A DNA stretch of 64,000 bases from Sweltsa coloradensis (GCA_024449915.1 JAMZAV010000108.1:930001-994000); one strand, 5' to 3'; positions 11,796 through 23,075 are shown, numbered from the stretch's first letter. Notes: generated by a model not told the origin, from the letters alone. Made by a program: numbers and translations.

Positions 11796-13950
11796 CTGAA
11801 ACAAAGATGTGTTGACATTTCAAAAACATTTTCCTGGCAGAGATGATTGCCTATAGTCCAGAAAACTAACGTTCAATAATTAACTTATGTGAACTTTAAG
11901 TGTTTATAGTGATGATAACTGAGGTGGAAATCTTTATTTTAAAATATGTTTTATGATAAATAATTTAAATTCTTTCATTTAATTTTTTATAGCAATTATT
12001 GCCATAAAAAATGGCAATATCATGGATTATATGAAATTCAAGCCTTAAACATAAAAAATCGTGCTTATGGCTATAGCGAAAAGATGTATTCAATATTAAT
12101 TAACTGAGAAAAGCCGTAGGCTTATTAAAAATTACATTACAATAACAATCATTGAGAAAAGTACTATATATTCGAGTAATGCTGAATGCACAATGCCATA
12201 CTAATATTTAGGATGACAAAACAATAAACAATGTATGCTCACCAATTTCTAGTTACAAATTATTATTGATTTGTGTTTTTAGTTACAAGCAAGATTGCAA
12301 AGGTAAATCGATAGATATAGAATGAATCGGTTGTTTCTTTCTGTTTTTCTACGAGAGTAATACTTCAATAATAACAAATAGATTGACAGTCATACCAAAA
12401 TTAATTGTTTCAAAGATAAGTTGAAAATAACATCAGTATACGTATAATGATCCTGAAAATCAAAACGAAAGGTCTATGAAACTTCGTCACAATGAGTTAA
12501 AATATATCCACTTGAATGGTTCGTTCTCTTAACCATCAACGTTGTGTTACAACTTGCAAGCAATTTTCAGGCACTCTAGGATGTTGTAATATTAAATAAT
12601 TGCCTTTGATTGAGTTTTAATCAATAACTGAATCGAAGATAAGAATAATGTAAATCACACATAATAAACACCAACATTCATGTTAACACCTGAGAAACTA
12701 TACAAGATCTATCAAACAACTAATTATATAGTAAACATTCAAATGAGCTATCTTTGACTCTCCAAAAACATCTAATGAAGGACACTTATGTACACAACAA
12801 AAAACCTAACACATTTATAATACAGTTAAATAAATAATTACATACTATCCTCTGTTTTAAGTGGGCTCCTTAATCTACTGACACACCCCTTTCAATATGG
12901 TTATACTTAAAAGCTTTCTCATTGTGTGTTTTTTCATTCACATCCGCAAAAACTCAAGTTACATCTATGATATCCACCGTATGTTCTGACAGATATTAAA
13001 CTATATGCAACACCCGAATTTGCCTCGAGCGGATGCGAGAAAATTACGGAGTTTTCGATCGAGATGACACAAAAAACACACACATCGTTGTTCGTTAATT
13101 AATAAAAGATCAGTGTTTTGTATAGAGAGAAGATGCATGCAATCTCACATAGAAATATAGATAACACTGTGCATATGTTCTTGATGGGCACAAAGATGGA
13201 GATTCAGATGATGATACGCTGTAGTCGGATGACAATGAGCATCGTCATTAAGGTAATGATAGCGGAGTAGCGCTCACTTGAAGATGACTTATGGTGATGA
13301 GTTGGGAGTAATGGTGAATATGATGATGGCTACATGATTTACTTGATGGAATTATTTGCTAATTAATTAATCATTAATCATTTTAATCGTCAAGTTGTCT
13401 CGTTAAAGATTTTATTTTTAGATCCATGCAGAAAAGTTTGTACAGGAATTGTTCTGTGGTTGAAAGATTAAATTCTTGTTGCAATTAATTAAAGCGAGAG
13501 TTTTCCAAACTGTGGGTCGTGTACCAGCTGTTGATTGGGTCGCGACAAGTTTTGAAAATCCGAAAATTTTGACATTTGAAAGTAGTAAACCATGAAACCA
13601 TGAAAAATGAGAACAACAAAGCGAATAATAAATACATCCCCGGCCGTATGTTCAGCGAACGTATCAAACTATTTCTGGTTCTGCTGCATTTCACATTTTC
13701 GTACAACTGAAGTTGTGCGCTGTTATTGTTTGTAGAGTAACAATTAATTTAAACAGTAGAGAGAGTAGAGATATTTTAAAATAAGAAAACTCAAAGAGTA
13801 ATGATACATCAATCGAGTATTACACCACTTTAAATATCACTCGCACAGTTTCTACCCGAGCATGGGGGTGTACGAATATCGAGTATAGCTACGAATCGAA
13901 ACACTGTTGCTCCATCTGGTTACAAGGGACACACATAGTAATGCCTGATC
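11796..13950. other. intron sequence, nothing recognised
   Basis: AT-rich. ATG/GAT-rich patch at 13190-13330. No element ends, exons or RNA genes recognised. Confidence 0.45.
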
Positions 13951-13977
13951 CTAGTCACCCTAAAAGGCCAACTGCAG

Positions 13978-14420
13978 AGCATGTAGTCTTCTCCTCTTGA
14001 AAGTCACCAAGGAAGTCACCAATGAGTATGAAACTCCATTGTTACGCCGGCCAATGGCAGCACACAAGACCTCAAGACAAGAATCATCTCCTTCCTCTTT
14101 CATTACACTAAACATTCGCAAAAAAAACCTCCAGCAACTCGCTGGTGCTTCTGGTGTAATTGAAGCAGTGATGTTCCCGATAGCGGATCGAGGCATTGTA
14201 CTTAAGACGGACAGGTGTTGTGGGATGATCGCCGGCCGGTAAACAAAGGGAGGATAGTACTGCGTGTCCGAGCAAGTCATCTGGGAGACGTACCCCCCCC
14301 CCCCCCCCACCTTCCTCCCGAGGGCATCGGGCACCTGCCACGTCCGTCCGTCCGTCTGTCTGTCTGTCTGCCGTCGCTGCTTGGGCGTCGTAATCGATGC
14401 AAGGTGCTACTGTAACCGAT
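13978..14420. other. GC-rich block, probably SINE-derived
   Basis: The left part (agtcttctcctcttgaaag) resembles the reverse of the 5S-type SINE tail at 19085. The right part has a C run (14287-14309) and (GTCY)n (14341-14372), as in the SINE-associated block at 19449-19635. Frames are open on both strands (plus 13997-14242, minus 13960-14334) but no family is recognisable. Confidence 0.35.
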
Positions 14421-14847
14421 CTACTTGCAGTGAATCTGCTGCTTCGGCTTGTATGGGGAACTCAAATTTACAGATTTTTACCAAACCCCCTCTTTTTTTC
14501 AAAAGAAACGCGAACCAATAATACATCATACTTTTTAAACAGGAAAGTTTCAAGCTTTCAATTGAAATAAGTAAATATAATATTATCTAATCGGGCATCA
14601 ATTTCTTGAAATCAAATTTACACATTTTAGACCCTCCCCCCCTACCCCCATTTTTTACCAAAAGATACCCGTCCCAATATACTATTTGCTTCTACTATTC
14701 TGCTATATACTACTACACATAATACTTTTTCTTAGTCTCCACATTTCAAGCTTTCATTTGATATAAGTGAGGACTTGCGGGGAAGATGTTCAAGAAAAGG
14801 CCTACTTTGCCTCTTATGAAAAGGTTCACGTATGTGGGAAGATGCCG

Positions 14848-15030
14848 TCCACAGTAGCACATATACGATTTTGGTTCGAGATTGTGTGGCTCTAGAGGAT
14901 GTGGGTTTATTGATTCCCGCATAAGGCATAGATTGTAATAGTCTTTCATCGTCATCTATCACCACTCATCGTCTCGAATAGAATATTATTTGTGCATCAA
15001 TAGAAACGTTATTCAACAAAGAAATCATCA
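14848..15030 (+). repeat. tRNA-derived SINE, family A
   Basis: Degraded tRNA-like head (gtccacagtagcacatatacg ... gatgtgggttt ... attcccgcataaggcat), then the family tail catcgtcatctatcaccac and a region like atcgtctcgaatag. Same order as the better copy at 20613-20803. Confidence 0.65.
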
Positions 15031-15164
15031 TCAAATGGCTCGTTAATTGACATATCTGCTAATTTGCATAATATAAAAGAGTAATAATTGGTATAGAGTA
15101 GAGAATGTCCAAGAGTGTATGTATACTTTGGTTAATTTCAACGGGGCACTGTCATGTTTGAGGG

Positions 15165-15410
15165 AGGAAAGCTCCCCCACAAGCTTCACTTTTCTGACCG
15201 ATACTCCTTCCGTCTGTTTGTGCAGCATGTGTCACGCCTTACGATAAAAACCGAACTTGACCTATTGACATGTTTTTTTTTCTCTTAGACATGTCCTTCA
15301 ACAAGAATGATACATAATGTTTTGGGTGACCCTAGTAGTCAAGGTGGGGCTAACAGTTTTAAAGCGAACATTTTCCGTACCCGGCACCTCCACCAAATAT
15401 TTGAAATAAG
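15165..15410 (+). repeat. CCGGCACCTCCACC-family repeat
   Basis: Consecutive blocks: gtctgtttgtgcagc, cacgccttacgataaaaac, tccttcaacaagaatgatac, a G-rich block, then cccggcacctccaccaaa. The same order is seen near 31040, 42064-42250 (reverse), 45933-46075 (reverse), 52250-52400 and 57938-58020 (reverse). Confidence 0.6.
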
Positions 15411-15870
15411 ATTTTATTTGCAGTATTTCGGGTACTTACTCCCGTATTAGATGTATGTATGTTTGTAATTGATATTCATATGTCTATGCGCATGCATTTT
15501 TTGGACACACAGAGAAAAATATTTACCAAACAATTATTGCTAACTTTATTTTGCTGTTCCAGCAATATTTTCGGTGAATTTAACAGAACAGGTATGCTGA
15601 AACAGCAATACAATTATTGCTAACTCTAAAATAAAGAATCCAGCATGATATTTCGCTGCAACAGCAGAATATTTTGCAAGTTGGTACTTAGCGAAACATT
15701 CTGCTACTGCAGCAAAATATTATGCTAAATTTACCGAACGTTTTGCTGATTCGAATGTAGCGATATGTATTGCAAGCTACCTCGCGAGACCTGCGCGAGA
15801 TTTGACGAGATAGCTTACAGTGCGCACGCCACGAGGAAGAAATAGCAAAGTGAAGCACCGAGCATCAAGC

Positions 15871-15943
15871 ATGGCCGTTTACTTGCCAGTTACCTTACCT
15901 ATGACTGTGAGGTTTAACAACAAAGTAGTTGCAAATAATAAAG
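15871..15943 (+). CDS. element-borne small gene, exon 1
   Basis: An ATG in good context (atcaagcATGG) opens 24 codons: MAVYLPVTLPMTVRF then NNKVVANNK. A donor AAAG|gtatgt follows, leaving one base (G). The upstream 90 bp carry several CpG and CGCGAG motifs, unlike the flanking arrays, and could be the promoter or 5' UTR. Without splicing, the frame in this register stops soon after. Exon 2 starts 119 bp downstream. Product not recognised; 61 residues after splicing, without an obvious membrane segment. Confidence 0.5.
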
Positions 15944-16062
15944 GTATGTATAATACAACATGTGATTATATAGTACAATTATTATTATGTATGATACCTA
16001 ATATGTACCGTGCTGATAAACTCAGAGAAATAGCTAATTACAAAATTACAACTTCGTTGCAG

Positions 16063-16175
16063 ATAACGAGACAACAACGGAAGGCGGCAAGAGTACAGAA
16101 ACTTTGAAGCAAACTATACAACCATTTGTGATTGTCGGAGGAAAAAAGGAACAATGCCGTCGTGTGTTTTCTTAA
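16063..16175 (+). CDS. element-borne small gene, exon 2
   Basis: The acceptor acttcgttgcag precedes it. Entered with two bases after exon 1 (G|AT gives Asp), it reads NETTTEGGKSTETLKQ, TIQPFVIVGG and KKEQCRRVFS, then TAA. An AATAAA signal lies about 75 bp after the stop (near 16252). Good donor, good acceptor, frame agreement and a nearby polyadenylation signal within 400 bp are together unlikely by chance. The spliced protein is short, with a Thr/Glu-rich middle and basic C-terminus. It is not a transposase by length; it may be a captured host fragment, a decayed gene or an accessory protein. Confidence 0.5.
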
Positions 16176-16249
16176 TATTGAATAACTCTCGCGTGTATCT
16201 GTGTGAATTTTTTGGTGAACATAATTATATTTTTATAACATTGTGATAT

Positions 16250-16258
16250 TTTAATAAA
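16250..16258 (+). terminator. polyadenylation signal AATAAA
   Basis: The sequence ttttaataaatttg lies downstream of the small gene's stop codon and before the right-hand motif array. It would end the transcript inside the element. Short AT-rich signals arise easily by chance in this DNA. Confidence 0.35.
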
Positions 16259-17479
16259 TTTGTTTTTGCCACGAACGAGCGACATCTTGTCCCAAGCCAG
16301 CAGAATGTTTTGCTGGGATTACAGAACATTATGCTGGTACAGCAGTATGTTTTACTGAACCAGCATAACGCTCTGTAATTCCAGCAAAACTTTCTGCTGG
16401 ACCAACCGTTCTGTAGTCCCAGCAAAACATTATGCTGGCCAGCAGAATATTCTGCTATCCCAGCGAAACGTTCGGTAATCCCAGCAAAACATTATGCGGC
16501 CAGCAGAACGTTATGTAAACCCAGCAAAACATTTTCCTAAAGTAGCATAATGTTTTGTAAATATTAGCAATACTCGTTTGGTGTTTTCAGCAAAATGTTT
16601 TCTTGTCCATATAATAGCAAACGTTTTGCTGCTGGTGCAAAACGTTCTGTGAATTCAGCAATAATTTTGTAAATATTTTTCTCTGTGCAGATATATATGT
16701 GGGGTATTGCCATGTTAAGGTAAATTTGCAAATATAACTAGAAAAAAAGGGGGGGGGGGAAATGCTAGTTTCATCGTTTTGGAAATTGGTCAAATTCATT
16801 TGTCTCGTATTATTATGTTGGTATGTTAATTTTGAAATGCACATCTAAGGTACTTCCTGGAGAAAAATATTTTCAATCTTTGACATCGCTGAAAAATTAG
16901 TAGCTCCGATACTAAATTTCCAATGATAACTTTATTTGTATAGAGCAGGTTTACGCTAGTAGACTCACAACAGATGAAGAGAATGGATGAGTGAGGACTC
17001 TTTGGCGCCAAAAGTAAGGTAACACATGCGATAGCATCTGCATCAATGCTCATAGGAGCATACGAGTGTGTTTATTCCCATGACCTGGGTGACTACGACC
17101 TTGGTGTTTGTTAAAGTGGTCACTCATCAGTAATAGAAGCTGCAAGAACGATTAAACTATGCTTGACAAGAAACGAAATATGAATAAATATTGACAATTC
17201 TATATTTTGTCAAAGTATGAAATTGCTAATTTTACATTAATAATGTTTTTTTTTAAGTGTTAATGAGACAACATGAGAGACTATTTTCAATAAACCGGTA
17301 CTGTTATTTATGTATTTCCGTTTTCTTATTTCCTTATGAATCGCCAGTAAAATCAACATGGCATGTAAATAATATTTTTCTAGACATATTATTTCCTTGT
17401 TTTGAACTTCAAATTAGATACAACTTAATGTATTTTTTAGCCAACTATGAGAAATATTCTTTTTCGTGATTGTCCTCGG

Positions 17480-17770
17480 ACGGGTTAACCAACCAGCTAT
17501 AGCGAGCATGATCTTGCAAAGAGCGCCAGCACCTGTTCTGTCCAGTCCAACACTTGCCGAGTCTTCCGGTTTAAGTCACCCCAGCCCAGCTTCCTCCCTT
17601 GAAAGACATTGTTCCACCGGCAGCCGTTGAACCGGCGTCTGTCTGTCTTCCGCCCTTCTCAGACCATTGCACAGGAACGAGCATCCGCATACAACGGCAA
17701 TAACAATTACCGTAAGAATCAACAGGTAATGTGACCACGACAGAAAGGTGTTGTGATCGTGGGAAAATGT
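17480..17770. other. GC-rich block with rival exon readings
   Basis: Plus strand: a strong pyrimidine run and cttctcag before 17663, and CAACAG|gtaatg after 17725, bound a 63-nt open stretch (TIAQERASAYNGNNNYRKNQ). Minus strand: an open frame from about 17764 to the TGA at 17576 gives a hydrophobic run (LLILTVIVIAVVCGCSFL) followed by a charged tail (LRRAEDRQTPVQRLPVEQ), like a membrane anchor with a short tail. It lacks an acceptor, because no AG occurs in front of it. Both cannot be right and neither is proven. Confidence 0.3.
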
Positions 17771-18093
17771 ATGTTATTCATACCAAGCTGAGTGGTATAG
17801 ACAAATTTGGTTTACCGTATTTGATGGGGTGACAAACAGTAAAAAGTTAATTTTATTTATTTCATACTATTAGTTGTAGTTAGCTGCATGAAAGAATAAT
17901 GAGTATCATTAAATACACCAGGTAATTGCATTCAATCCTGCTAGGAAGAAGATTTGCAATTTTCCATTTAGTTATTTTTGTGTTTTAGAGAAGATGCACA
18001 GTTATGCAATAAAAAGCAGAATGTGCGAGTCGAGTAGCTTATGGTTAAGTTTTTTTTTAAATCTTATTAATCAGGCTCTTTCAGATTGAATTG

Positions 18094-18341
18094 AGCCAGC
18101 GGTTTAGCCGCGGTCGCTTAGCCGGTAACCCACTCGAACACCGAAGTTAAGCAACCTCGGGCGTGGTCAGGGGGGGAGTGGGTGACCGCTCTGCCCTGAA
18201 ACACACGTATAACGCTGGTTAGAGCAGACGGAGGGTTCGAGAGCTAGTGTAACGGCTTCGTTCTCCTCGACGGTTAGACCGTCCTTTCGGATGAGACGTA
18301 AAGCCGTTGGTCCCCTTGGTACTTTTCGAAAGGAGTAGGCT
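18094..18341 (+). repeat. 5S rRNA-derived SINE, copy 1
   Basis: The head carries the 5S internal promoter order: CACCGAAGTTAAGCAACCTC, then GGGCGTGGTCAG, then TGGGTGACCGCTCTG. The body follows (cgtataacgctggttagagc ... gtaacggcttcgttctcctc ... gatgagacgtaaagccgttg). A true 5S gene would end about 120 nt after its start; here the 5S part is degenerate and fused to a non-5S body, so it is a SINE3-like retroposon. Confidence 0.75.
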
Positions 18342-18999
18342 AGGTAAAAATAACTCACATAACGCTACACAAAAACGAAAACGAGGAGGTCCCACGTGGT
18401 TTAGTTATAACTATATCTGGCTTAAAACCTTTTACAAATATTATAACCAGTAATGATTTTAATCAAGGTTTAAATTAAATTAATGTGTTCCGTAATTAAA
18501 AACGCTACTGATTACAATATTTGAATAATTTTTCATGCAAGATGTAGTTCTAACGAATCTACGTGAGACCTAGTAGCCCTTTTTTCGATTTTACGTTACG
18601 GTTTGAGTGATATTACTAAAATAAGGTTATTTCGCGTGGTTTTAATATTGGTGGTGATCCTTAAGAATAATATTATTACGCCAGGTTGAGCCGCCACTGG
18701 TAAACGATGTCGTCTTCTCTCGCTGCTCCCGCGTCTCGTCTAACTACCAACAATCATCCACTTACTCTTGTCGGTTAATAAGATGCGTGCGCATCCAGCC
18801 AAGGCACGTGTCTTTTGTTTTTACCTGGGGTCATTAGTTAGGCCCTGCATCACACATCTGATGCGCACCTGGCTACTGGCTAGACGCGTGGAGGAGCCAG
18901 CATCCGGCCGCAGATGATACTTGCTGTAGGTACTAGCTGGCGAGGAAACACTAGCCCGCTGGCGACGAGGGTTATCGAGACATTGAATGATATTAATGC

Positions 19000-19050
19000 A
19001 CTTTGGCTATTCGAGACGATGAGTGGTGATAGATGAGGATGAAGTATGAA
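19000..19050 (-). repeat. SINE family A tail fragment
   Basis: Reverse complement of the family A tail (ctattcgagacgatgagtgg tgatagatgagg). Confidence 0.55.
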
Positions 19051-19082
19051 CAGAAGGGAGGAGGGGAAACCCGGTACCGGCA

Positions 19083-19356
19083 CGTAGTCTACTCCTTTTT
19101 AAAAGTACCAAGGGGACCAACGGCTTAACGTCCCATCCGACAGGACGGTGTAACTTTCACAGTCATAAAGGTTCCTCCACTAGCCCGGACTGCCGAGCAG
19201 ACGTCGAGGAGAACGAAGCCGTTACACTAGCTCTCAAACTCTCCATCTGCTCTAACCAGCGTTATACGTGAGTTTCAGGGCAGAGCGGTCACCCATCTTC
19301 TCCTGACCACGCCCGATTCTGCTAAACTTCGGTCCGAGGCTAAACCGCTGGCTGAG
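19083..19356 (-). repeat. 5S rRNA-derived SINE, copy 2
   Basis: Reverse-complement copy of the element at 18094-18341, about 740 bp away. It shares the 5S-like head (gggcgtggtcagg, atgggtgaccgctctgccct) and the whole body. It carries an extra stretch in the body (about 19150-19200) that copy 1 lacks. Confidence 0.75.
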
Positions 19357-19448
19357 ACATTGAAGAGATGAGGAAGTTGTGATACAAATAGACTATCAGA
19401 TAGAGAAGATCAGATGAACACGAATTATTTTATATATACATTTTGTCG

Positions 19449-19640
19449 TCGGGGGTGCAACTCCCACCCCCTCCCATTGATTACCTCCCCGACGTCGACG
19501 ATTACTTCAACGACGACAAGAATGATGACAAAGACGATGACGACCATGACGTGATAATCCCCCCCCCCATTTCCTCCACTGCCTGCAGTGTCGGGATCTG
19601 TCCAGAACTGGTCTTTCCTCGACACATCCCCTAGGCTTGA
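19449..19640 (+). repeat. SINE-associated GAC-rich block
   Basis: tacctccccgacgtcgacg ... acgaccatgacgtg, a C run, then tggtctttcc. The same order recurs at 59308-59545 next to tRNA-like SINE sequence, so both are parts of one longer repeat rather than genes. Confidence 0.5.
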
Positions 19641-20612
19641 GAGGTGAATTATGACCTAACGGTTGATGTGCCCTAAAACCAAATTAATCAAACTTTTCGT
19701 CGGGATATCATACATTTTTTTTTTTTTAATGCAGCTAGTAAACTTTTCGACAAAACATAAAAAATAAAGTAAAATCAGCAATTAGATGTATTTTTTAAAA
19801 TTGTTCTACTGTGACTGCTATTGTTAATAATTAGGTTTTTAATCAAAATCTTAAACTATTACTAGAAAAATAAGAAAAGTCAACAGAGAGGCGATAGTTT
19901 TGCCGACCAACCTCTGAACATGGAGTTGTAAAAATAGTAGTCATCCAACTCCTTGCTCTGAACAACTCAAATACAAGGAGAATCCCACTCACCCACCGCC
20001 TTATGACTCGTCTCACCTGACTCACCGATCAGATGAATCACAGGGGCCGTGAAGTCTTCTGCAAGCTGCAGCGTGTCCACAAGGCCGTGGCTAGCTATTA
20101 TTCTTCAAGTCATGTCTTGGAGTGAGTGGAGGGCATTGTGTATGAAGGCTTACATCACAGTCAAATAAGAAAGAGAGCGCCACGAATCTACAGCAGAAAA
20201 TGGTTGCTCGTACTTACGAACTACGTCTATTTTTTCCCCTCGGCCCAGATGATTTTTTGTACACTCACATTTTTTTAACGTCTATCATATTCAGTTAAAA
20301 AACTGATTTACAAAGGAGGACAACGTATAAAATAAATAAAATAATACTTGTTAAATGAAAACATCGCCAAAAATAAAATAATTTGTGGATTCACAGGGCA
20401 AAACTGTGATTTTATTGGAAAATGGCTGTGACAAGAAAATAGAATAATTTAGTTATATGTCGGAGTATGACATAGAATCAAAATATGATCAAATAAAATA
20501 CTCCGTTGGGGAGAAACTTCTTTACCGACTCTGATATAAACCAAAGAGAAAAAAAAACTAAAACGCACACGTTGATAAAAACTTATTTTATACTTATAAA
20601 ATATAAATGGAG

Positions 20613-20803
20613 GTTTCGTCCGTGGTGGCACACATGATTATGGCTTCCGAAGCGTATAGCGCTCTACGAGGACGTGGGTTCGAATCCCACATTAGGCATT
20701 TTTTTTTGTAATCTTCCTTCATCGTCATCTATAACCACTCATCGTCTCGAATAGCCTTAGTGCATTAATATGAGACGTTTAACAACAAAAATCATCCTCA
20801 TCT
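20613..20803 (+). repeat. tRNA-derived SINE, family A (best copy)
   Basis: tRNA-like head: ccgtggtggcacacatgatt (box A-like), gcgctctacgaggacgtg, then ggttcgaatcccac (box B). After gcattttttttt comes the tail catcgtcatctataaccact, catcgtctcgaatagcctta and aatatgagacgtttaac. Partial copies: 14848-15030, 26925-27100, 27786-27850 (tail only), 36306-36475. The head would not fold as a normal tRNA gene and lacks a downstream T-stop in place, so it is not called a tRNA. Confidence 0.75.
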
Positions 20804-20901
20804 AATTTATCAAATATAATATGGGTATGTGTCTGAGATATACATAACTTTAGTCTCCGCCTTGTATGATATTGATATTATATACGTGTTATTCTTGACT
20901 A

Positions 20902-21079
20902 CTAGGGAAACGCCAAAGTCGTTGTTAAACGAGTGAGTGAGCCATGTGTATAGTACCCGGTATCATTCCCCATTCTGGGCTATATCGTGCCTTAGGTATA
21001 TGGGAGAAAAGGTGATGTTCCCAGGTACTCAACACTTGGCTCACACACTCGTTTAACATCGACTTTGGCGTTTTCCTAG
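20902..21079. mobile_element. palindromic element with Helentron-like ends
   Basis: Left end CTAGGGAAACGCCAAAGTC continues into ttaaacgagtgagtgagcc; the right end is its reverse complement with few mismatches (arms about 50 bp). Flanks are A on the left and T on the right. The outermost 17 bp match the 3' end of the Helentrons in this window. Confidence 0.7.
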
Positions 21080-21239
21080 TTTAAATTGAACATTAAAAAT
21101 GCGAATCTTGTTCAAAACGTATTAGAGTGAAACATTAACAAATTTCCAAGATAAAACAAAATCACCTAATTTTTATTTCCCATTTCACATACCTCAAAAA
21201 TAATATGTAGGTGTAAAAATATAAAAAAGTTCAAAACTA

Positions 21240-21567
21240 ACGGGTAGCGAACACCAACACTCCGTACGGAAGGATCGATGCTTTACCACTATGCCATGGC
21301 AGATACGTAGAATTCGTCCCGCTAGCTGCTACTAAACAAATGGTATCGATATTTTAAAAAATCAGGGATTAAATCGCAATGGATCTAGCTGATTTTGTTA
21401 ACAGTTCTCAGTAAACTCGTGCCGGATGTCTGTTTAAAATTTCAGCGCAATCTGTTCAGCGGTTCGGCTGATTTTCGACGTACAGACAGACAGAATCACA
21501 GAATGAGGGCCGTTTGAGTTGAATGGAGACACTCAGTCGCTCCGCTCCCTCGTTTAAATAGTATAGA
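21240..21567 (-). repeat. decayed SINE/LINE-like repeat
   Basis: The minus strand has a tRNA box A-like ccatggcatagtggtaaagc near 21290. On the plus strand lies a retroelement-like tail (cagcgcaatctgttcagcgg, ttcggctgattttcg, gacagacagac) ending in gactgagtg-like text. Type uncertain. Confidence 0.45.
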
Positions 21568-22049
21568 GACAATAAATTCTTACAATTTTACATCTTAAAT
21601 TTTTATCTGGCGATGTTTCCATATGAACTCTCTAAGATTATCGCCTATCGGAATAAAGTACACACATTGTAAATGTTTCAAGCAACAAACTATCAACCTT
21701 GCGTCGGATCCTCGTGGTTGGATAAGACGTGAACTCTTGCTAATTATTTCTGATCATCTAACTATGAAGTGTAAAACAAACTTTTTGACCTCTCCTTGAC
21801 AAAGATGAATAATAATTTTAGCCATTATGATCTTTATCAACAGGTCCAAAAGCTTTTGTTTTATATTAATTGGCAAAGATATCATCAGTTTTATTTTTAT
21901 TGAGTAGCAAGGTATATTGCTAATGCATACAATCTACTTCATAACGTTAAGTGACCTTACAAAATATGTGTACATATATTAAAAAGTTACGAGTAAATTA
22001 TCATCTTGAAACTATAATATTTAAGCGCATAGTTTGGATACTCACTCAC

Positions 22050-22130
22050 CCAGGAAATACGCACAGATAACAACCAGCGTACACGCAGAGCTGATTATAA
22101 GATCGTTAACCCACACGGTCTCCAGTTTAC
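22050..22130 (-). CDS. host gene, exon with membrane-like helix
   Basis: 81-nt exon. The minus-strand acceptor is ggaataaaatcag and the donor is a strong CTGG|gtgagtgag. Only the frame entered with two bases is open; the other two hit TAA. It reads KLETVWVNDLI then ISSACTLVVICAYFL, a hydrophobic run of about 17 residues long enough for a membrane helix. It leaves one base (G), so it is phase 1 on both sides and divisible by three. Its frame joins exactly to the 24.0-kb exon upstream and the 11.7-kb exon downstream (G|GA gives Gly). If the helix spans the membrane, the polar N-terminal part from the upstream exons is on one side and the Cys-Pro segment on the other. Function not recognised. 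Confidence 0.75.
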
Positions 22131-22480
22131 CTGATTTTATTCCTTTCTTAGTTTGGAAACCCGGGAAAAGAACGAAAGCTAAGAAAACGGGAGCTACCAC
22201 TAAGGTATCCGTATAATAAAGAGAAATTGGTTAAAAATCTACAAAATGGGGTAAAAGGTGAAGGGTCAGAGGTAGGAAAAATTTAAGCAAATAGAGTATA
22301 CACATAAAAGTGTGCCCTAACGACTACGACAACGGCGACGACGACGATGATGATGATGACGACTACGACAACAACGACAACAACTTGACTTGAATATGAC
22401 AACTTCATCACACACAACACCAGCGACGACAACATCAACGTACAAGACGACAACCTATATCTGCTGATCCAACAACTTCT
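22131..22480. other. intron with GAC/GAT-rich patch
   Basis: 22320-22400 is a degenerate (GAC/GAT)n stretch; the long minus-strand frame over it is low-complexity valine repeats. Confidence 0.5.
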
Positions 22481-22560
22481 GTATCCAGTGGCGTACGCAG
22501 GAATATATTTCGGGGGGTCTTGGATCAATTAGGGGGGGGGGGATGCTGTGTGGGGGGAAA
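22481..22560 (+). repeat. transposon end of CAGTGGCGTA type
   Basis: Begins cagtggcgtacgcaggaata then a G-rich run, a form seen at ends of hAT-like elements. A related end, inverted, is at 27640-27716. No matching target duplication was found. Confidence 0.4.
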
Positions 22561-23075
22561 ACGTATTTTGAAGAGGTTTTTATGTGTTTTAGAGGATGTA
22601 ACGGGGCTTTGCTGAACGAAAAAAGGATTTTTTTTTTGTAAAACTAGATGATATGCAGAATATGATATTATATATATAAATGCGCCAGTGTCTGTATCCT
22701 CTATAACGACCTCCTCCATCCAACTCAACTCTCTAAGCTAAGTAAGCAATTTAATTACTTTTCTCGTTTTCCATACCAGCGAACACGCTCACACATCTTT
22801 AGCAGGGGATAATTGAGAAAAGCTGCAAAAACTAGATAATAATATGATGGTGTAATCTCTTCATTATAATATATTTATCTTTTATAATATTTCAATATCA
22901 TGCAAGCTCCTTTGTTCTCGAGGTAAATGAGATTTGAAACAAGTTAGTTTTTATAACTATATCAAGATGCTTGCTTCTTCACCTTCGTACATACTTGCGT
23001 AGAGAATGGAAGATAGATTCCCATGATTGTCATAAGAATATGCTTTGATGTAAGTTTCTGTGGTTTGATTATTAT

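Larger units (their letters stand above)
15508..16687. mobile_element. 1.18-kb TIR element with inverted motif arrays
   Basis: The left end CACAGAGAAAAATATTTAC is matched by its reverse complement at the right end, extending imperfectly to about 35 bp (TIR 15508-15542 and about 16653-16687). Inside the left end (15540-15770) and right end (16290-16660), a degenerate motif such as CAGCAAAACATTATGCTGG recurs many times, largely in opposite orientation in the two halves. The middle (15780-16260) is different: CpG-richer, with a two-exon gene. I see no clear target-site duplication and cannot name the superfamily. The overall shape (terminal repeats, subterminal motif arrays, central cargo) is that of a cut-and-paste element. 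Confidence 0.7.

Noticed and set aside
13960..14341. Overlapping 81- and 124-codon frames as genes
   Set aside because: No splice context or recognisable family, and both edges resemble SINE sequence.
18094..18210. A functional 5S rRNA gene
   Set aside because: Promoter boxes are recognisable but the gene is degenerate and fused to a SINE body.
18771..18829. Minus-strand exon between gaccccag and AAGA|gtaagt
   Set aside because: Short, phase does not fit the host gene, and it sits between SINE pieces.
20613..20700. A functional tRNA gene
   Set aside because: Box A and B are present, but the same head and tail recur in several damaged copies; it is a SINE.
22283..22528. 81-codon minus-strand frame with poly-Val
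   Set aside because: Low-complexity GAC/GAT repeat.
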